From assembly GCA_038236865.1 (NCBI GenBank), contig JBBRZI010000002.1:28024-92023 (forward strand): DNA of 64,000 nt, in the 5' to 3' direction. Shown in pieces: positions 59,921 through 64,000 of this stretch. The position numbers and the translations under genes were made by a program. This DNA is from UBA4729 sp038236865. Lineage in GTDB: Bacteria > Patescibacteriota > Saccharimonadia > Saccharimonadales > UBA4665. The notes under the pieces were generated by a model. That model saw only the letters and a program-made list of their open reading frames with translations, made no database searches and was not told where the DNA came from. How positions within the stretch are numbered: the stretch's first letter is position 1; every line of letters begins with the position of its first letter.

Positions 59921-61207
59921 ATGAGTTTCGTTGATAAAGTTAAAGTGATCGTAACCGCCGGTGATGGCGGTGATGGAAAAGTGAATTTTCGGCACGAAAA
60001 GTTTATCGACAAAGGCGGCCCAGACGGTGGTGATGGCGGTAATGGTGGCGACGTTATACTGCTGGCCAGCCGTAACCAGAACACGCTGGCCGCTTTTCGG
60101 TATCAAAAAGAGGTCAAGGCCGAACCCGGCCAAGCCGGTGGCAAAAACCGACGCCATGGCCGTAGCGCCAAACATTTACTCGTACCAGTTCCTGTCGGCA
60201 CGATTGCCGTGACGGACACGGGCGCCGTGTTGGCTGATTTAGTCGAAGACGGTCAACAAGTTATCATTGCCAAGGGTGGCCGCGGTGGCTTCGGTAATGC
60301 CCACTTCGTCAGCTCGCGCCGCCAAACCCCGGCGTTTGCCGAGAAAGGCGAGCCGGGTGAAGACCACAAGTTGACACTTGAGCTAAAGATGATTGCCGAC
60401 GTCGGGCTGGTTGGTTTACCGAACGCCGGCAAGTCGACGCTACTCAGCGTCATCAGCAACGCCCGTCCCGAAATAGCCGACTATCCCTTTACAACGCTGC
60501 GCCCCAATTTGGGCGTGGTCGACATTGACGCGTCAACTAGTATTCTCTTTGCCGACATCCCAGGCTTGATTGAAGGTGCAGCAGAAGGCAAAGGCCTTGG
60601 CCATGATTTTTTGCGCCACATCGAGCGCACCGCGGTGATTGTCCACTTGATCGATGCTTACCAAGATAATGTCGCCGACGCGTATCAAACAATTAAAGCC
60701 GAACTAACAGCCTACCAATCGCAACTCAGCAGTCGCCCGGAAATTGTAGTGCTCAATAAAATCGAAGGCTTGGATGCCGAGATTGTGGCCGACCTGGTGG
60801 CTCAACTCCAAACGGTTGTACCCAAAGGGGTGACAGTATATGCGATTTCCGCTCAAGCCGGACAAGGCTTAAAAGAACTACTCTACGCCGTGAAAACCAT
60901 GGTCCTGGCCGAACGGACGAAGGTAGCCGAAGTCGTGGCCGAAGCTGCCGCGGCTATACCGGTGCTGAAGATCGAAGACACCTCGCGCGAATGGCTGGTC
61001 GAGCGCATTGGCGATAGGTTTATCGTCACTGGCGAAAAGATCGAAATCTTTGCCCGCCGCACCGATTACGACAACGAAGAGGGCGTGCAACGCCTGCGCG
61101 ATATCATGAAACGCTACGGTATCATCCACGGCCTCGTCCGCCAGGGCATCGAGCCCGGTCAAACGATTCAGATTGCCGACAAACCCGAACAGTCTTTTCC
61201 TTATTGA
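59921..61207 (+). CDS. obgE: Obg-family GTPase
   Basis: 428 residues. The N-terminal Obg domain is Gly-rich (TAGDGGDGKVNFRHEKFIDKGGPDGGDGG, about 13-41). GTPase motifs: G1 GLPNAGKST (about 163-171), G3 DIPGLIEGA, G4 NKIE. The C-terminal OCT domain (about 345-420) has WLVERIGDRFIVTGEKIE. Obg acts in 50S ribosome assembly and stress response. TATACC at 59905-59910 lies 10 nt before the ATG, downstream of the tandem repeat. All nucleotide-binding elements are intact. Confidence 0.96.
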   Translation: MSFVDKVKVIVTAGDGGDGKVNFRHEKFIDKGGPDGGDGGNGGDVILLASRNQNTLAAFRYQKEVKAEPGQAGGKNRRHGRSAKHLLVPVPVGTIAVTDTGAVLADLVEDGQQVIIAKGGRGGFGNAHFVSSRRQTPAFAEKGEPGEDHKLTLELKMIADVGLVGLPNAGKSTLLSVISNARPEIADYPFTTLRPNLGVVDIDASTSILFADIPGLIEGAAEGKGLGHDFLRHIERTAVIVHLIDAYQDNVADAYQTIKAELTAYQSQLSSRPEIVVLNKIEGLDAEIVADLVAQLQTVVPKGVTVYAISAQAGQGLKELLYAVKTMVLAERTKVAEVVAEAAAAIPVLKIEDTSREWLVERIGDRFIVTGEKIEIFARRTDYDNEEGVQRLRDIMKRYGIIHGLVRQGIEPGQTIQIADKPEQSFPY

Positions 61208-61232
61208 CATTGTTCCTTGAGGCTAACAAAAT
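61204..61232 (+). promoter_or_regulatory. Promoter inside the obg stop region, abutting a start codon
   Basis: TTGACA (61204-61209, overlapping the obg stop), 17 nt, CAAAAT (61227-61232), then 6 nt to ATG 61239: predicted leaderless start. Confidence 0.6.
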
Positions 61233-61238
61233 AATGCC

Positions 61239-61844
61239 ATGAAATACGTTAGCACACCCGAGCATTTCCCAGACCTCATGCCAGATAATCTACTTGAGCT
61301 CCCGCACGCCCTCGGTGGTACCGCGACGGCTGGCGAAGTGCAACGGCTGTATCTGGAATGGACTACTTTTCACCACGAAGCTCTGAGTGGTCAATTTCGG
61401 CTACCCAATGGGCGCAACATCAACAATCTTGGGTATGGAGTTGTCGAAATCGGACCAGCTGCCAGCGCCGCCGAACCGGGCTATGTGCGGGTGCAGCACC
61501 AGAAGAACATCGGCGAACCGACCGTCGTTATTCTACAGAGTAGCCAAAGCGCGGTGGTTAAGGTCAATAAGCAGCATCAGTCGGCATTAGTAGCTTTTCC
61601 AAGCGGCAGTACACTGTATCGAATTTCTGATTCTAAAATAATGTATATGAAAATGGCGGCTCACAATGTCGTTTTAATCAGGCAGCGCGCCAATAGTCCT
61701 AGTTTTCTGGACCTGCTGCAGCTTGATGCTTTGCTTTGCCAAATCACTACCCCCGAACAGTCTGAAGAAAAGCGACGGTTTGTCGGACGTTTCGTCGACT
61801 TGTTAAAAGGCCGACTTTTCAAACGCCCACCGGCTAACGATTGA
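61239..61844 (+). CDS. Protein of unknown function
   Basis: 201 residues. No family recognised. The middle (about 65-150) is beta-rich (GYGVVEIGPAAS, GYVRVQHQKN, VVILQSSQSAVVKVNKQHQSALVAFPSGSTLYRISDS) and the C-terminus is helical and basic (GRFVDLLKGRLFKRPP). No signal or TM. Its own TTGACA promoter and leaderless start suggest independent expression. It lies between obg and exonuclease I. Confidence 0.65.
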   Translation: MKYVSTPEHFPDLMPDNLLELPHALGGTATAGEVQRLYLEWTTFHHEALSGQFRLPNGRNINNLGYGVVEIGPAASAAEPGYVRVQHQKNIGEPTVVILQSSQSAVVKVNKQHQSALVAFPSGSTLYRISDSKIMYMKMAAHNVVLIRQRANSPSFLDLLQLDALLCQITTPEQSEEKRRFVGRFVDLLKGRLFKRPPAND

Positions 61845-61864
61845 GCGTGCTAAACTAGCTACAT

Positions 61865-63322
61865 ATGGCCGCTAGTTTTTTCTTTTATGACCTCGAAACC
61901 TCGGGCTTTAGCCCGCGCGATGCTCGCATCATGCAGTTTGCCGGGCAGCGAACCAATGCCAATTTGGAGCCGATCGGCGAACCAGTCAATGTATTTGTTA
62001 AGTTGACGCCGGACGTATTGCCTGACCCCGATGCCGTGTTGCTGACGGGGATTACCCCACAACAAACCCTGCAGGAAGGTCTGACCGAAGCCGAATTTTT
62101 AAAATATTTTTATGAGACTGTCGTGCAGCCCGACACGATCTTTCTGGGCTTTAACTCGGTGCGATTTGACGACGAGTTTATGCGCTATACTCATTACCGC
62201 AACTTCTACGACGCCTATGAATGGCAATGGCGCGACGGCTGTTCGCGCTGGGATATTCTAGATCTGGTGCGGATGACCCGGGCACTGCGCCCGGACGGTA
62301 TCGAGTGGCCGTTGAGCGAAGATGGCAAACCGACCAACCGTTTGGAATTGCTGACAAAACTCAACGGGCTTAACCACGACCATGCCCATGACGCACTCAA
62401 CGATGTGGTTGCCACCATCGCCGTTGCTCAATTGATTCGTACGAAACAACCCGGCTTATTTACGTATTTATTACAAAACCGTAATAAAAAAGCCGTGTCC
62501 GATCTAATTAACAAAGGCGATCCGTTCGTCTACAGTACCGGCCGCTACCCGAGTGAGCACTTACACACATCGGCGGCGGTACTGCTCGTGAAGCACCCCC
62601 AGCAAGATGCCGGCATTGTCTATGATTTGCGCCATGATCCGACACCTTACTTGACAATGAATGTCGACGAACTTGTGGCTCTGTGGCAGTACAACCCCGA
62701 TCGGGCTGCGCCGCGCTTGCCAGTCAAAACCCTCAAATATAATCGCTGTCCGGCAGTGGCCCCACTTGGGGTCGTCAAGGATCCGGCGACGTTGGACCGG
62801 TTACAGCTCGACCTGGCCATCGTTGCCAAGCACACCACAATCCTCAAGCAGCATCAGACCGAGTTTGCCGCTAAGATCCTGCAAGCTCAGGCCAAACTCG
62901 ATGACGCCCGGTCAGCCCAGTTGGGTGCGCCCGCCATCGATCAGCATACCGTCGACGGTATGCTGTATGACGGCTTCTTTCCGGCTGGCGACAAAGACGT
63001 GATGCATAGTCTGCGAACAGCTTTGCCCGCGGCGCTGAACGAGGTTGGCACCAAGCTCCATGATGGCCGCTTAAAACTCTTAGTTCCACTCTATAAAGCC
63101 CGCAATTACCCCGCTAGCCTTAGCAGTGAAGAGCGTGCTGAGTGGGATAGTTTCTGTGCCGAAAAACTGTTTATGGGTGCGCGCGACAGTCGTTTGGCCA
63201 AATATTTTGGGCGTTTAGATGAACTTAAGAAGGAGCCAGCCGGTAAGGGCGACAAAGCCTATCTGCTCGAAGAATTGCAGCTCTACGGTGAATCTATAAT
63301 GCCCGGAGATGTAGCTGGCTAG
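61865..63322 (+). CDS. sbcB: Exodeoxyribonuclease I
   Basis: 485 residues, matching ExoI length (about 475). It digests single-stranded DNA 3'-5' in recombination and mismatch repair. DEDDh exonuclease residues: FFFYDLETSG (Asp-Glu), GFNSVRFDDEFMR (Asp) and HDALNDVVAT (His and Asp). The SH3-like and C-terminal helical domains of ExoI are represented by PLGVVKD and YKARNYPASLSSEERAEWDSF. TAAACT lies 8 nt before the ATG. The 3' end overlaps a small convergent membrane-protein gene. Confidence 0.95.
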   Translation: MAASFFFYDLETSGFSPRDARIMQFAGQRTNANLEPIGEPVNVFVKLTPDVLPDPDAVLLTGITPQQTLQEGLTEAEFLKYFYETVVQPDTIFLGFNSVRFDDEFMRYTHYRNFYDAYEWQWRDGCSRWDILDLVRMTRALRPDGIEWPLSEDGKPTNRLELLTKLNGLNHDHAHDALNDVVATIAVAQLIRTKQPGLFTYLLQNRNKKAVSDLINKGDPFVYSTGRYPSEHLHTSAAVLLVKHPQQDAGIVYDLRHDPTPYLTMNVDELVALWQYNPDRAAPRLPVKTLKYNRCPAVAPLGVVKDPATLDRLQLDLAIVAKHTTILKQHQTEFAAKILQAQAKLDDARSAQLGAPAIDQHTVDGMLYDGFFPAGDKDVMHSLRTALPAALNEVGTKLHDGRLKLLVPLYKARNYPASLSSEERAEWDSFCAEKLFMGARDSRLAKYFGRLDELKKEPAGKGDKAYLLEELQLYGESIMPGDVAG

Positions 63323-63497
63323 CGTGCAAAGGCACGCGCGTCGGAACGATGACGGCGGCTACCAACTGTCGGTGCACCAGCCCCAATCTGATCGTGAGCC
63401 CAACCGCAAGTACACTAGCTGCGGCTTGGAGCCACAGCTGAAAGGTGATTTGAAGGGTTGTGCCTGGTATGATCCCCAGGACTAAAAATGTGTACAT
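63294..63497 (-). CDS. 67-residue membrane protein
   Basis: 67 residues beginning MYTFLVLGIIPGTTLQITFQ with a second hydrophobic stretch (about 25-55, LQAAASVLAVGLTIRLGLVHRQLVAAVIV). AAGAGG lies 4 nt before ATG and a near-consensus promoter sits upstream on this strand, so it is likely real. It overlaps sbcB by 29 nt tail to tail. The LGIIPGTxxQITF start looks like a conserved motif, but I cannot name the family. Confidence 0.6.
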   Translation of the reverse strand: MYTFLVLGIIPGTTLQITFQLWLQAAASVLAVGLTIRLGLVHRQLVAAVIVPTRVPLHASQLHLRAL

Positions 63498-63519
63498 CGT
63501 GCCTCTTTGTATGAGGCAT

Positions 63520-63547
63520 ATTATACATCTAATTGCTAGTAGGTCAA
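63520..63547 (-). promoter_or_regulatory. Promoter of the 67-residue membrane protein
   Basis: On the minus strand TTGACC (63547-63542), 16 nt, TATAAT (63525-63520), followed by AGAGG and the start codon. Confidence 0.7.
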
Positions 63548-63554
63548 CAATGTT

Positions 63555-63962
63555 CTATTTATGCTTACGTTTAAACCGTTCGTTGCGGCCACGGTTAAAG
63601 AAGGCAATGGCCAGGGCGATAAAAAACCCAACTGTTGCCAGGCTAATTTGCCAAATGGCGTCATAGTGATAGGCGAGCACGGCCACCCCCAAGAGTAGGC
63701 TGAGCACGAGCAAATCATACAGCCACTGGGCGACGGGGTTGTTCGGGAACAAAATCTGTACAAACTTACCACCGTGGGCTAACAGGTAGGTCCTCAACCG
63801 TTCCGCCCAGACGTTATTGATCGACAGTAGGCCAAGCCCGGCCACGATGAGCGGTATGCCGCCCGGCCCGGGTAGCCAGCCAAGACTAACACCGAGGATA
63901 ATCAAGCCATAGCCGGCTGCATCGGTTATGATCCGGCGAGTGTGCTTACGTAAATAATTCAT
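63555..63962 (-). CDS. Small polytopic membrane protein (PGPGW-like)
   Basis: 135 residues. A basic N-terminus (MNYLRKHTRR) and TM segments at about 14-45 (GYGLIILGVSLGWLPGPGGIPLIVAGLGLL) and about 80-120 (two helices), then a basic tail (NRGRNERFKRKHK). The LPGPGG..L..AGL pattern is that of the PGPGW family of small membrane proteins, function unknown. TACAAT lies exactly 6 nt before the ATG on this strand (leaderless pattern). The rest of the left-flanking sequence to the window end shows no further gene. Confidence 0.75.
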   Translation of the reverse strand: MNYLRKHTRRIITDAAGYGLIILGVSLGWLPGPGGIPLIVAGLGLLSINNVWAERLRTYLLAHGGKFVQILFPNNPVAQWLYDLLVLSLLLGVAVLAYHYDAIWQISLATVGFFIALAIAFFNRGRNERFKRKHK

Positions 63963-64000
63963 TTCTTAATTGTAGCCTACTCGAGTAAATATATTTAAAT

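Noticed and set aside
1..64000. Recoded genetic code (TGA as Gly or Trp) as in some Patescibacteria
   Set aside because: TGA serves as the natural stop in several genes, including the pcrA end overlapping the next ATG, and conserved Gly/Trp positions use normal codons.

Overview
The window (64 kb, roughly 50% GC, standard code with TGA as stop) looks like chromosome from a streamlined Patescibacterium, most likely Saccharibacteria (TM7). This assignment is inference. It rests on the short alanyl-tRNA synthetase, LPNTG/sortase surface proteins on a Gram-positive-type envelope, many proteins of the single-TM or signal-peptide plus low-complexity type, the family set (DUF58/MoxR, Rpf-like hydrolase, FtsA-like plus baseplate-J-like pair, compact ATP synthase), and a tmRNA with an unusual 3' arm. 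No phage, IS element or CRISPR array was seen.

Layout. 1-5.9 kb: end of a MoxR ATPase, a DUF58 protein, a proline-rich lipoprotein and two LPNTG surface proteins. 6.0-8.2 kb: tRNA-Glu, a histidine phosphatase and small proteins. 8.2-12.7 kb: lower glycolysis (pyruvate kinase, phosphoglycerate kinase, triosephosphate isomerase). 12.7-19.5 kb: UvrD/PcrA helicase with an intein, Nudix, Rpf-like cell-wall hydrolase, ksgA and tmRNA (ssrA). 19.6-24.9 kb: ice-binding-like LPNTG protein, sortase, FKBP, a six-TM protein and a drug-efflux MFS pump. 25-30.6 kb: GH37 trehalase-like enzyme, HIT and Nudix proteins, DUF2127, HD hydrolase and a DHCR24-like FAD oxidase. 30.7-35 kb: metG, tatD, two small unknowns and cysteine desulfurase. 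35.1-41.3 kb: an ATP synthase operon (b, delta, alpha, gamma, beta, epsilon) without a or c genes, preceded by a protein with a c-subunit-like hairpin. 41.3-53.8 kb: a secreted/anchored protein cluster including a DUF916-like protein, with mnmA and alaS inside it. 53.9-59.8 kb: FtsA-like, baseplate-J-like, ruvX, mltG and a LysM-CHAP hydrolase. 59.9-64 kb: obg, an unknown, exonuclease I and two small membrane proteins.

How it fits together. Energy comes from substrate-level glycolysis plus an F-type ATPase. Much of the rest builds, anchors and remodels the cell surface: exported proteins with sorting signals, one sortase, several peptidoglycan hydrolases and a folding catalyst. Cysteine desulfurase could supply sulfur to MnmA for tRNA thiolation.

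Regulation. At least fourteen genes have a -10-like hexamer ending 6-7 nt before the start codon and no Shine-Dalgarno, which suggests leaderless mRNAs. Others have classic TTGACA/TATAAT promoters with AGGAG-type ribosome binding sites. Large palindromic structures fill two convergent gene boundaries (41.3-41.8 kb and 51.46-51.62 kb).
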